DNA of 64,000 bases from Candidatus Electrothrix communis. Its GTDB lineage: Bacteria; Desulfobacterota; Desulfobulbia; Desulfobulbales; Desulfobulbaceae. Of this stretch, positions 52,981 to 61,848 are shown in pieces. The position numbers and the translations under genes were made by a program. The notes under the pieces are model-generated. The model did not search any database and was not told where the DNA came from. It saw nothing but the letters and a program-made list of their open reading frames with translations. Position 1 is the stretch's first letter; every line of letters starts with the position of its first letter. Where the stretch lies: positions 3,983,501 to 4,047,500 of the forward strand of contig CP130629.1 of assembly GCA_030644725.1 (NCBI GenBank), in the 5' to 3' direction.

Positions 52981-54699
52981 TTATGACAGTTCCTGATAAT
53001 CAATACTTAAAAATCTTTTTTGCTTTGTGAATGCGGCGCATGTGAAATCGTCAAAGTCAAGATTAATGTTCTCCAGGTCTTCTTGAGAAATCATATCTCT
53101 GTTAAGGGTAAGTATATATTGCCTATTTGATAATTTTCTTAGAGTTTTATGAATATAGTTTAAATTTCTTACCAGAGTATCTCTGTCTACCTCGAAGATG
53201 TTGTCATGAATAAGCAATCCGGGATGCTTTTCGTTGGTTTCTGATAAGGTAAGTAAAGCATAGTCATAGAAGAAGACTTTTTCTCGGTCAATACTATGAC
53301 TTCCATCGTCGTGAATCCGCAAGTCAAATTTGACTATTTCTTTGTTATTTTTCACGTTAACTTCAAAAGAGCACTGTTGATTTCCGTAAACATATTCATG
53401 AATTTCTAAGATTATATTTTCTATATCTTTTACGGAATCTTTAGCTTCAATGATATATGAATCTAGTAAGTGAATTTGATTTTTTCTTTTAATATCCTTG
53501 TCTTTACGTTCTTGTTCGTAATGGCTATATGCCTCAAGAAAGGAATTCAGAGAAGAGTATTCTTCTATTTTTTGTTGATGAATCGCTATAGTCCTTTTCA
53601 AGCTTTTAAAAATTCCCTCTTGATCAAGCAATGATGTTTTTTCTTTATATCGCTTGTCTAAAGCTTTCAATTCTTCAGAAATTACGTTAAGTTCGCTAAC
53701 TACATATTCTTTACGTTCATTAATTAATGAGCGTTGGAAATCATCAATCTTCTTTTTGAAAGCCGATACTTCAGAAAGTTCTTTTTTGATAAGGTCGCCT
53801 AGCCCATCTTTGAATTGATTATAAAGATCTGCAACTTCATCTTCATCAATGTAATTATCACCTTTAAATAGCTGAATTTTTGAAAGTTCAGACTTCAAAA
53901 CTTCTTGCCGAGTATGTTTTTCTTCTATTATATCTTCTAGTTCGATAATTTCAGATTTAACAATATCGAATCCCTCGATGTTTTCAAGCTGATCGATGTC
54001 TTTCTGTGTTTTTTCAACTTGATTCTTTAGGTCATTGAGATCAGCTTTAGCTTCAGAAACATTTTTACCTGTTAAAATTTCAATATTTTCTTTTACTTTT
54101 GATTTTGCAGCTCTAATTTTGTCCAAGTCCCGAAAGAGTTGTCCCGCTTGATTGTACGGAGCTGGATTCACCCCGAGTAAATACAGGTGAGGCTCGTAAT
54201 TCGGGGGTATTCTTTTGTCGGTATCAAAGCATTTAATAATCGACTTAAATTCAGATTTTTCATCACGAATTAGTGGCCCTAGCATAGACCTAAAAGAAGG
54301 TGATTCATTTGTGCTTGTTGTGCCGAAAGTTAAGGAAGTCAAATATTCTAATACCTCACTTTTGGATGCTAAAGGTTTTTCTTTTCCGTTTACTAAAAGT
54401 CGTGGGTATTCGTCTTTAAATACATTTCGTCGTATTGTGATTGACTTGTCGTCAATTTCAAAATCCAAACAGATTTCAAAGTTTTCAGGAAGGTCATTTT
54501 TGGGAATTTTTGAGACCCTACTTCTGGCATGATCTTTCAATAATGCATAGTTAATAAATTCTACACACAAAGACTTACCAACGCCGTTGGTTTTAACGGT
54601 TTTGTCGGTTGTTTCGCCAAATATAATATTGAACCCATTATTGAATTTTATTGGTTCAAATAAGGTTGGTTCGCTGTATAGTCTTTTAATCGTTAACAT
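52981..54699 (-). CDS. ABC-3C system ATPase (DUF2326 domain)
   Basis: 572 residues. The N-terminal ATP-binding segment has the long Walker A region GETTDKTVKTNGVGKS with a conserved LCVEFINYALL strand, a long coiled coil (about 190-430) and a C-terminal half with LLIHDNIFEVDRD, an SMC/Rad50-like layout and the DUF2326 signature. In ABC three-component systems this ATPase pairs with a middle component and an effector. Its start overlaps the middle component's stop by 14 bases. The codon use is distinctly AT-rich relative to neighbours, which suggests transfer. A cytoplasmic role in sensing invasive nucleic acid is proposed for the family, not shown here. Confidence 0.85.
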   Translation of the reverse strand: MLTIKRLYSEPTLFEPIKFNNGFNIIFGETTDKTVKTNGVGKSLCVEFINYALLKDHARSRVSKIPKNDLPENFEICLDFEIDDKSITIRRNVFKDEYPRLLVNGKEKPLASKSEVLEYLTSLTFGTTSTNESPSFRSMLGPLIRDEKSEFKSIIKCFDTDKRIPPNYEPHLYLLGVNPAPYNQAGQLFRDLDKIRAAKSKVKENIEILTGKNVSEAKADLNDLKNQVEKTQKDIDQLENIEGFDIVKSEIIELEDIIEEKHTRQEVLKSELSKIQLFKGDNYIDEDEVADLYNQFKDGLGDLIKKELSEVSAFKKKIDDFQRSLINERKEYVVSELNVISEELKALDKRYKEKTSLLDQEGIFKSLKRTIAIHQQKIEEYSSLNSFLEAYSHYEQERKDKDIKRKNQIHLLDSYIIEAKDSVKDIENIILEIHEYVYGNQQCSFEVNVKNNKEIVKFDLRIHDDGSHSIDREKVFFYDYALLTLSETNEKHPGLLIHDNIFEVDRDTLVRNLNYIHKTLRKLSNRQYILTLNRDMISQEDLENINLDFDDFTCAAFTKQKRFLSIDYQELS

Positions 54700-54928
54700 T
54701 TAAAATTATATAAGGTTCGTCAAATTCAATTATTTCCAGAGAATAAAGGAATAATATTCCATAATAAAGGCTTTTGGCTCCGATTTTGTTGCTTTTCCTA
54801 AGTGAACGAGCAGCATCAAAGATGCTAATCATACGACTGTTAGAAGTATTCAATAGCTTCAAAATCTCAGACCCTATTACGGGAGCTGATTTTTTAAGAT
54901 TCTCATTTTTTGAAACTAAATTAGCCAT
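54686..54928 (-). CDS. ABC-3C middle component (MC6-like)
   Basis: 80 residues. A helical winged-helix-like protein (MISIFDAARSLRKSNKIGAKSLYYGILFLYSLEIIEFDEPYI) that matches the short middle components of ABC three-component systems. It overlaps both neighbours (8 bases with the SMEK gene, 14 with the ATPase gene), the tight spacing expected of a single operon. No enzymatic residues are apparent; it probably bridges the ATPase and effector. AT-rich like the rest of the cassette. Confidence 0.75.
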   Translation of the reverse strand: MANLVSKNENLKKSAPVIGSEILKLLNTSNSRMISIFDAARSLRKSNKIGAKSLYYGILFLYSLEIIEFDEPYIILNVND

Positions 54929-55886
54929 TTTTCACCATCCTATTAGGAAAGACATTGCACTTGATTAATTGGTCTACTATGTAGAACTCGGCAGCACATG
55001 AGTCAAAGGAAAATCCGAGGTTAGAAAGGTGACTTTTAAAGGCATCTACTAGTCGTTGTAAGGCTTCTCTGGGATTACCACCGCATTTGGTTAGCACATC
55101 ATCGCTGTAACCTTTTAAGTACGTTCCCGCTCTACGTAATGCCTGTGATCCTATATCACTTTCTTCGTTTATTGTGGTTAATACTTTTCCGTATTCGATA
55201 TAAAGGTCATAGTATCTATTTGTCAAGTGTTCCGCATGATCGGAAAAACGTTTATGTATCTTGTTGTTTGGATCTGGATCTTCAATAAAGCCATAACCTG
55301 CATCCGGGTGTTGTTCATTGCTGAGCAATTCAATCATTGCCAAAATAGTATTAACTTCATTTGGCAGAGTAGATGTAGGCTGATCGTGCAATTCTTTGAC
55401 CAGAAAGTCCTGAATGGATTTAATTTGCTCTATGTTGTTTATGTATTTAATTTTTTTTAAAACATTGTCAATGTCCCAAATATCTTTTTGAGTGTTAATT
55501 TTGAAATTTTCATCACCAATTTTTTCTTCTTTGTGTTTGCTTTTTTTAACGATGTTTAGAATTATTAATCTGTCGTAGCTGTTGAACAACTTGTATTCAA
55601 TAAATTTATCTACAGTACGTTTAGTTTTTGTTAGACTGGATGTAGAAGTTACCTGAATTGCGATTTTATTTTTTAAATCTTGTAGGTCTATCGCAGCGGC
55701 GTTTGGAGCAAATTGGTTCGCGTTCTTTAAGTTGTAACCGTAAACCAGGTTCAACAACTGCTCGTAGAAGTCTTCAGAGAAATTGTTTGCGTCAGTCAGG
55801 TTGAGCTTATTGCTCGATTCCACCAGCTTCGGCAGGCGCGTAAGTAGATTGATTATTTTTGTTATATATTCCTGTTTTTTAGTCAT
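54921..55886 (-). CDS. ABC-3C effector-side protein with SMEK domain
   Basis: 321 residues, first gene of the operon. The N-terminal ~150 residues match the SMEK domain (AIDLQDLKNKIAIQVTS, then YDRLIILNIV), whose ID...QVTS strand pair recalls nuclease-like folds. The C-terminal half is helical with a Cys-containing closing segment. SMEK proteins are found with ABC-3C ATPases and are predicted effectors or sensors; catalytic activity is unproven. There is no ribosome site of note. The upstream region is AT-rich and presumably holds the operon promoter. Confidence 0.8.
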   Translation of the reverse strand: MTKKQEYITKIINLLTRLPKLVESSNKLNLTDANNFSEDFYEQLLNLVYGYNLKNANQFAPNAAAIDLQDLKNKIAIQVTSTSSLTKTKRTVDKFIEYKLFNSYDRLIILNIVKKSKHKEEKIGDENFKINTQKDIWDIDNVLKKIKYINNIEQIKSIQDFLVKELHDQPTSTLPNEVNTILAMIELLSNEQHPDAGYGFIEDPDPNNKIHKRFSDHAEHLTNRYYDLYIEYGKVLTTINEESDIGSQALRRAGTYLKGYSDDVLTKCGGNPREALQRLVDAFKSHLSNLGFSFDSCAAEFYIVDQLIKCNVFPNRMVKNG

Positions 55887-56130
55887 TTTTTAGTTCGAGT
55901 TTGCTCAGCAGACTTCTTTTTTAATAATAAATGGAATGTTAGCAAAATTCATATTTTATATCAGCAATGTGCTTTTGGATTCAAAGTTAATCTATCGTCA
56001 GTGCGGGCGATTGCTAATCGTTAAATTAAACAGATAAACATAAAAAATGGAATCCAGGGAGGTATTATATCGAGATTGAGCTAAAAAAGAAAGTGCCTCA
56101 TAATCAGATTGCTAAAGCAATGGAGCGCTC
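55887..56130. promoter_or_regulatory. AT-rich upstream region of the ABC-3C operon
   Basis: About 245 bases with no gene, very AT-rich next to the SMEK start and less so towards the DUF58 tail copy. The operon promoter should lie here, but I cannot fix -35/-10 boxes confidently. Confidence 0.4.
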
Positions 56131-56145
56131 TCTTTCACGACGCAG

Positions 56146-56456
56146 CTCCCCAAGCCCACGTTTGCATTCATCCCAAACCTCGCTACAAAACAGGCCAAAC
56201 TCACAGCCCCGCAACTCCCTCCTCCATCTCACCAGCAGGCAGCACATGAAAATCCTCCTGGTCACCCCGCATCGGCCCGGCATTCTCCACCGCATCCACC
56301 TGTTCCGTAACTACAATAATTTTCAGAGGAATTCCGAGTCCCCGCAGGGTTTTGATCATCTCCTGCCGTTGTTCATCCCAAGAAAGCAGGATACAGATGC
56401 AGCCACTGAGCCGGGAGGCATGGTTGGATCAGGAGGAAGGAGAGTTCGGAAAGCAG
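56146..56456. repeat. Direct duplication of the DUF58 gene 3' region
   Basis: About 300 bases strongly similar to 56785-57070, including the coding end, the stop and some sequence beyond it (GCAGCTCCCCAA). The match is long, with scattered substitutions and small indels. Confidence 0.85.
56201..56456 (-). pseudogene. Second copy of the DUF58 gene 3' end (fragment)
   Basis: On the minus strand it encodes SGCICILLSWDEQ...IVVTEQVDAVENAGPM..EDFHVLPAGEMEEGVAGL and ends at a stop in the same place as the intact gene (56824). There is no N-terminal part or start. It is not decayed by stops within the aligned stretch, so it is a recent duplicate. It sits upstream of the ABC-3C operon and separates it from the RHH gene. 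Confidence 0.85.
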
Positions 56457-56531
56457 ACATAGGCATGCACCCGGAAGGAGGGGGAGGGTTTCCGTTACAT
56501 GTATACGACACTTCTAGCCAACTTAATTTTG

Positions 56532-56753
56532 CTAGTCGTCGTAGTGGGTTTGAAGTTTTTTTAGCAATTCAAGACCCCGTTTTTTACTCCCATTACCTGC
56601 CATAGCTTTAAAATGGTTTTCAGCGTCAAATGCGGTTAAAGCCATTACGGTGAATTCTTCATAGAGTTTATTTATATTTGTTTTTTTCGATGCTGCCAGC
56701 TCTTTGATTCTTTTGTGAATATCATCCGGCAGTCTTACTGTGACTGTTCCCAT
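56532..56753 (-). CDS. Ribbon-helix-helix (CopG/HicB-type) antitoxin-like protein
   Basis: 73 residues. The RHH signature is clear: TVTVRLPDDIHKRIKELAASKKTNINKLYEE, followed by a helical tail with KRGLELLKKL. RHH proteins bind operator DNA as dimers and are usually antitoxins. AGAGG lies about 5 bases before the ATG. No toxin frame follows or precedes it, so it is orphaned. It lies between the intact DUF58 gene and the first extra copy of that gene's 3' end, i.e. as the cargo of its own small segment. Confidence 0.75.
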   Translation of the reverse strand: MGTVTVRLPDDIHKRIKELAASKKTNINKLYEEFTVMALTAFDAENHFKAMAGNGSKKRGLELLKKLQTHYDD

Positions 56754-56823
56754 AGTGCCTCTTTAATGAATTTCTCTCCTTCATGGCGCAGCTCCCCAAA
56801 CTCCGCTACAAAACAGAGCAAAT

Positions 56824-58170
56824 TTATAACCCAGCCACCCCCTCTTCCATCTCGCCCGCAGTCAGCACATGAAAATCCTCCTGATCACTCAGCATCGGCC
56901 CGGCATCCCCTACCGCATCCACCTGTTCCATAACCACAATAATTTTCAGAGGAATTCCAAGCCCCCGCAGGGTTTTGATCATCTCCTGCCGTTGTTCATC
57001 CCAAGAAAGCAGGATACAGATGCAGCCACTGAGCCGGGAGGCATGGTTGATCAGCAGGGCAGAGAGTTCGGAAAAGGGTCGGTCATGGCAGGGCTGGACG
57101 CAAGCCAGGATTTCCATCATGCTGTCCGTATGGGACACCCCTCGACCCGAGGAAAAACAATAGGCCTTATTGCCGACAAACATCAGGTCCAGCAGCGATT
57201 CCTGGCTCTCCACCGTGCTGACAAAGGATGCCGCCAGCGAGACCGCTTCTTCAAAGGCCCTGCTATGCGGTCGTTCCTGGAAGGTATCCATCACCAAGCC
57301 GTGCCGAACAAAGAATTCATCCTGATAATTCTTCACGATCAGCTTGCCTGTCCTGGCCCAGCTTTTCCAATGGATTCGACGCAGGGGATCACCGGATCGG
57401 TACTCCCGCAGGGAAACAAATTCATCAGAGTTACCCACGGACGAGGCCAAGGAAACCCCGCCGGGTTGATGGCGGCGCGAGCCGGGAAGATCCACCTGCG
57501 GTAAGCGATACCGTTTGGGCAGTACCAATACCCGTTGATAGCAGGGAAAGAAACGACAGGCCTTGAAGAGGCCAAAGGGATCCGGGCGGGACACCGTGAT
57601 GCCGGTCAGTTCCAGATAGCCCCGATGCAAGGGCAGGGTCTCAACCCGAACCTTCTCTTTGCCATGCGGGGCAAGAGTCGGCAGGAGCTGCTCCTTCCCT
57701 TTTGCCTGCCGGTTTTTGGCAACCAGCCACATCCAGCGGTAGACCATCGTTCGCCTGTCCCAGGCATTGCGGGTGTCTTCTTCCGGTTCTCGTGCCCGGA
57801 TGAATTCATCAAACGAGGGCCGGGGATCGCCGAATTGTTCGTTGAGAAGGAGCCCTTTTTGCTGCTTTGCAGAATGATTATGAACCCAGAGAGAATAGGT
57901 CAGGGGTTCGCCTGCCAGAGCAAATTTGGGGAGCCTTCGCTTGACGCTGATGCGAACTCGGAAAAAGAGGCTGAAGAGGAGGGCAACAGTGAGCAGGGGG
58001 ACTGCAAGGGCGAAGACCTGATAGACCGTGCTTCTCCAGGGGTTCATCCCGAGCCCGGCAGAAATAACAAGAATTGCTAGGACCAGCAGGCCAGCCGGAG
58101 TAAAGCGTTGTTTTCGCCAACTGCTTACCCCGTCAAACAATCTGTAAGATGTATAGAAAAAATATCGCAT
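56824..58170 (-). CDS. DUF58 protein of the MoxR-DUF58-TgpA operon
   Basis: 448 residues. Two N-terminal membrane helices (about 20-65) are followed by a beta-rich region and the DUF58 signature (SLREYRSGDPLRRIHWKSWARTG) and a VWA-like C-terminal half. DUF58 proteins are encoded with MoxR ATPases and are thought to work with them in membrane-protein or envelope assembly. The start is the ATG at 58170, 14 bases after the moxR stop, so the two are co-transcribed. Two extra partial copies of its 3' end occur at 56201 and 52651. Confidence 0.92.
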   Translation of the reverse strand: MRYFFYTSYRLFDGVSSWRKQRFTPAGLLVLAILVISAGLGMNPWRSTVYQVFALAVPLLTVALLFSLFFRVRISVKRRLPKFALAGEPLTYSLWVHNHSAKQQKGLLLNEQFGDPRPSFDEFIRAREPEEDTRNAWDRRTMVYRWMWLVAKNRQAKGKEQLLPTLAPHGKEKVRVETLPLHRGYLELTGITVSRPDPFGLFKACRFFPCYQRVLVLPKRYRLPQVDLPGSRRHQPGGVSLASSVGNSDEFVSLREYRSGDPLRRIHWKSWARTGKLIVKNYQDEFFVRHGLVMDTFQERPHSRAFEEAVSLAASFVSTVESQESLLDLMFVGNKAYCFSSGRGVSHTDSMMEILACVQPCHDRPFSELSALLINHASRLSGCICILLSWDEQRQEMIKTLRGLGIPLKIIVVMEQVDAVGDAGPMLSDQEDFHVLTAGEMEEGVAGL

Positions 58171-58184
58171 GGTGTCGTAACGAA

Positions 58185-59135
58185 TTACGCAGGGACCGGA
58201 ATCGTTTCCACCAGTTCTTCAACAATGCCCTGGGCGGTCTGGCCGGAGAATCGAGCCTGGGGATCAAGCACGAGCCGGTGGGCAATCACCGGGACAGCGA
58301 TTTCCTGAATATGATCCGGGGTGACAAAATCCTGCCCATCAAACAGGGCCAGAGCACGAGCGGTCTGCATCAAGGCAAGAGAGGCCCTGGGACTTGCTCC
58401 TAAAACAAGGCCGGGGAAAGAACGGGTGGTATGAACGAGTTGGACAATGTACTGTTTGAGCTCCTCGCTGATATGGACAGCATGTACCTGCTTTTTGACC
58501 AGCAGGATATCTTCTATGGTGGCACAGGCAGAGATGTCCTCAATGGGATGTCGCTCTGCCTGATTGGAGAGCATAGCCACTTCTTCCTCTATACTGACAT
58601 AGCCGAGGCTGAACTGAAGGGCAAAACGGTCCATCTGGGCTTCAGGCAGGGGATAGGTGCCTCGTGATTCCACCGGGTTTTGGGTGGCGATAACAAAGAA
58701 GAGATCATCAAGTGGGCAATTGCCGCCGTCGATGCTCACCTGCTTTTCCGCCATTGCCTCCAGCAGGGCTGACTGGGTGCGGGGTGAGGCCCTATTGATC
58801 TCGTCCGCCAGCAGGATATTGGTGAAAATTGGCCCCTTGTGGAGGCGAAATTCCTTTTCTTTAGGATCAAAGATGGAGACACCGAGGATATCCGAGGGCA
58901 GAAGATCCGGAGTGAATTGGATGCGGGTGAAGCGGGTCTCGATGGAAAGAGCCAGGGTTTTGGCTAAGGTCGTCTTGCCAGTACCTGGATAATCTTCCAG
59001 TAGAATATGGCCTCCTCCGGCAAAACCGGCCAGCAGGAGGCGGATGGAATTTTTCTGTCCTTTCATGACTTTCCGGATATTGGCGGCAACCTTATGCAGG
59101 GTTGCTGCTGCGGTTGTGGTTTTGTTGTCCGTCAT
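58185..59135 (-). CDS. MoxR-family AAA+ ATPase
   Basis: 316 residues. AAA+ features are complete: Walker A YPGTGKTTLAKT (residues 49-60), Walker B ILLADEIN, sensor-1 FVIATQNP, and the RASPRTQSALLEAM arginine-finger region. MoxR proteins are chaperone-like ATPases that act with VWA/DUF58 proteins. It heads the operon with the DUF58 gene; tgpA, the usual third gene, lies 6 kb away. The ribosome site is weak. Confidence 0.95.
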   Translation of the reverse strand: MTDNKTTTAAATLHKVAANIRKVMKGQKNSIRLLLAGFAGGGHILLEDYPGTGKTTLAKTLALSIETRFTRIQFTPDLLPSDILGVSIFDPKEKEFRLHKGPIFTNILLADEINRASPRTQSALLEAMAEKQVSIDGGNCPLDDLFFVIATQNPVESRGTYPLPEAQMDRFALQFSLGYVSIEEEVAMLSNQAERHPIEDISACATIEDILLVKKQVHAVHISEELKQYIVQLVHTTRSFPGLVLGASPRASLALMQTARALALFDGQDFVTPDHIQEIAVPVIAHRLVLDPQARFSGQTAQGIVEELVETIPVPA

Positions 59136-59638
59136 TATGCTCTGTCGTTTGTTTGTGGTGGATGTTTCAGGCTGTAGGCACCGCTTTTTGAAATCTTTTT
59201 TCCCTTGCCGGGTAATAAAAAAGTGTCCTGATTTTCGCGTCGCAGCAAAGAATAAAGTGTGTTGGGTTCAAAATGTTGAATAATTCTTCCCTCAGGGAGC
59301 ATGTCGTGTTATCTTCTCTCAGGAAAGTATATATTATACACCCATCTGTTGCGATTGCCAGGCCTTAGAGGCCGATAAATACCGTATTGCTTGGAAAAGA
59401 GCATCGGGCTTTCTTTTTTCAAGAGCCACGTGCGGTGTCATCTTATCGTTAACGACTTGCAAGAACAAGAGCACCTCTCGTGAATTTTAGAGCTCAAGTG
59501 CCACGAGGTGTCTCTTCTCGCTAAAACAAAAAAATAGCAAAAGAACTCTGGACAAAAAATATCGACATGATAAAAATAAGATATTTAACATGTGTTGATG
59601 TTATTGCTTATGGCTTTCGAGAGTTGACAGGAGAAAGG
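59136..59638. other. Intergenic region between divergent moxR and aapJ
   Basis: About 500 bases with no supported gene. Promoters for both directions must lie here. It contains an imperfect hairpin, CACCTCTCGTG (59472) against CACGAGGTG (59502), of unknown purpose. Confidence 0.55.
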
Positions 59639-60658
59639 ATGAATAAATGTGCGATCAGCAGCATGGTGGCTCTTCTGCTCATGATGTCTGCGATCCCAAT
59701 AATAGCAGGAACTTTGGATGAAGTGAAAAAGCGTGGTACATTGGCTTGCGGAGTATCTACAGGTCTGCCCGGTTTTTCTGCAACCGATGAGAAGGGTCAT
59801 TGGAAAGGATTGGATGTTGATGGCTGTCGTGCCATCGCTGCTGCTATTTTTGGTGATGCAAGTAAGGTCAAATATGCCCCTCTGAATGCCAAAGAACGTT
59901 TTACCGCCTTACAGTCCGGTGAAATCGACGTTCTTGTGCGCGGAACTACCTGGACCAAGCATCGCGATACAGCACTTGGTTTGAATTTTGCCGGAGTCAA
60001 TTATTACGACGGGCAAGGTTTTATGGTGTCCAAGAAGCTTGGAATCAAATCAGCAAAAGAGCTTGACGGAGCGATTTTCTGTATTCATGCCGGAACGACC
60101 AGTGAGCTGAATTTAGCAGATTATTTTGCCAAAAATAGTATGAAATACCAGGCAATAGTCTTCGATACCCATGATCAGGCTGCCAAAGGATTTGAAGCAG
60201 GGCGCTGTGATTGCCTGACCGCTGATCAGTCGCAATTATATGCCCTGCGTACCCATCTGAGTAAACCGTATGATTCTGTTATTCTGAAGGATATTATCTC
60301 CAAGGAACCGCTGGGGCCGGTTGTCCGTCAAGGAGATGATGCCTGGTTCAATGTGGTGCGCTGGTCCTTTTTCGCTATGCTCAATGCTGATGAGCTGGGG
60401 GTCACATCTGCCAATGTCGATGCGATGAGAAAGAGGTCTGTTAATCCTGCTATTCGACGTCTGGTGGGGCTGGACGGTGATAAGGGGCAGAGCTTGGGAC
60501 TGCCCGACGACTGGAGCTACCAGATTATTAAACAGGTAGGTAATTATGCCGAGAGCTTTAGGCGTAATGTGGGCAGAGGGTCCTCCTTGAAAATTGAACG
60601 CGGACTGAATGCCTTATGGAAAGACGGGGGGCTTCAGTATGCTCCGCCTATGCGTTGA
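59639..60658 (+). CDS. aapJ: Amino-acid ABC transporter substrate-binding protein (AapJ-type)
   Basis: 339 residues from ATG 59639, where AGGAG lies about 6 bases upstream and a signal peptide (ALLLMMSAIPIIAG) begins; the frame is open further back but without support. The mature protein matches the AapJ/BztA family (TLDEVKKRGTLACGVSTGLPGFS, WKGLDVDGCRAIAAAIFGD, GKPYDSVILKDIISKEPLGPVVRQGDDAW). It binds L-amino acids in the periplasm and hands them to the AapQM permease. First gene of an aapJQMP operon. Confidence 0.93.
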   Translation: MNKCAISSMVALLLMMSAIPIIAGTLDEVKKRGTLACGVSTGLPGFSATDEKGHWKGLDVDGCRAIAAAIFGDASKVKYAPLNAKERFTALQSGEIDVLVRGTTWTKHRDTALGLNFAGVNYYDGQGFMVSKKLGIKSAKELDGAIFCIHAGTTSELNLADYFAKNSMKYQAIVFDTHDQAAKGFEAGRCDCLTADQSQLYALRTHLSKPYDSVILKDIISKEPLGPVVRQGDDAWFNVVRWSFFAMLNADELGVTSANVDAMRKRSVNPAIRRLVGLDGDKGQSLGLPDDWSYQIIKQVGNYAESFRRNVGRGSSLKIERGLNALWKDGGLQYAPPMR

Positions 60659-60663
60659 CGGTG

Positions 60664-61836
60664 ATGAGTAGATCGGAAGCCATAACCAAATGGTGGAATC
60701 AGGGCCGGAATAGGGTCTTGCTTTTTCAGGTTCTCCTGATACTGGGTACGGTTCTGTTTTTTTTTCTGATAGGTGCAAATGCTCTGAGCAACCTGGAGAA
60801 GCAAGGAATAACCAGCGGTTTTTCTTTCCTCTCCCAGAAAGCTGGGTTCGGGATCATCCAGACCCTGATTTCTTATGACGAATCAAGTACCTATGGTCGA
60901 ACCTTTCTGGTCGGCTTGCTCAACACCATCCTGATTTCTGTCTTAGGGATTATCTGTGCGACCGTCCTTGGTTTTCTCGTCGGCATTGCAAGGTTGTCCA
61001 CTAACTGGCTGATTGCCAAATTAGCTGCGATCTATATTGAAATTTTTCGAAACCTTCCTCTGCTCCTGCAGGTTTTTTTCTGGTATTTTGCTGTCCTTCG
61101 TTCGTTACCCCTCCCCCGTAACAGCTTACAGATGGGCGATTGGTTTTTTCTCAATATTCGAGGGATATATATTCCACGCCCCGTTCCTGAGCAGGGATTT
61201 GTTCTCTTGGGTATAATCTTTTTATTGAGTATCGCTGGGGTTTGTGCGCTGAAAATATGGGCTCGAAAACATCAGGAGAAAACAGGAATAGAGTTACCTA
61301 CTCTGCGAACCTCCTTGGCAATTGTCATCATTCCATCGACCATTACATGGTTTGCGACTGGCGGCCCTCTGCATTGGGAGCTTTCATCGCTACAAGGGTT
61401 TAATTTTAAAGGAGGACTGACTGTTATCCCAGAGCTTGCCGCCCTCCTCCTTGCCCTGACCGTGTATACGTCCAGCCTTATTGCTGAGATTGTCCGTTCC
61501 GGTATCTTGTCAGTCAACCATGCCCAGACTGAAGCGGCCCGAGCCTTGGGCTTACCGCAAAGGAAGATTCTTCGGCTGGTTATTATTCCACAGGCTCTGC
61601 GAGTTATGATCCCGCAAATGACCAGTCAGTATCTTAATCTGGTCAAAAATTCCTCCCTAGCCACAGCCATCGGGTATCCAGATTTGGTCTCGGTTTTTGC
61701 CGGGACGAGCCTGAACCAGACCGGGCAGGCTATTGAGATCATTGCCATGACCATGGCTGTCTATCTGACTATTAATTTGACTATCTCTTGGTTAATGAAT
61801 CGGTATAATGCGCGAACCTTATTACAGGAGCAGTAA
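60664..61836 (+). CDS. aapQ: Amino-acid ABC transporter permease AapQ
   Basis: 390 residues, starting 5 bases after the aapJ stop. It has an N-terminal extension with a membrane helix, then the His/Glu/Gln/Arg permease domain: a EIFRNLPLLLQVFFW strand, and the EAA coupling helix ending in AARALGLPQRKI and VIIPQALRVMIPQ. Long N-terminal extensions are normal for AapQ/BztB. About eight membrane helices. It forms a heterodimer with AapM. ATG 60664 is used; a longer frame from 60616 would overlap aapJ. Confidence 0.92.
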   Translation: MSRSEAITKWWNQGRNRVLLFQVLLILGTVLFFFLIGANALSNLEKQGITSGFSFLSQKAGFGIIQTLISYDESSTYGRTFLVGLLNTILISVLGIICATVLGFLVGIARLSTNWLIAKLAAIYIEIFRNLPLLLQVFFWYFAVLRSLPLPRNSLQMGDWFFLNIRGIYIPRPVPEQGFVLLGIIFLLSIAGVCALKIWARKHQEKTGIELPTLRTSLAIVIIPSTITWFATGGPLHWELSSLQGFNFKGGLTVIPELAALLLALTVYTSSLIAEIVRSGILSVNHAQTEAARALGLPQRKILRLVIIPQALRVMIPQMTSQYLNLVKNSSLATAIGYPDLVSVFAGTSLNQTGQAIEIIAMTMAVYLTINLTISWLMNRYNARTLLQEQ

Positions 61837-61848
61837 CTGGATAATGTT

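Noticed and set aside
56869-57504. Plus-strand frames opposite the DUF58 gene, and the similar one at 56093-56605
   Set aside because: Antisense frames; their mutual similarity comes from the DUF58 tail duplication, not from a real gene pair.
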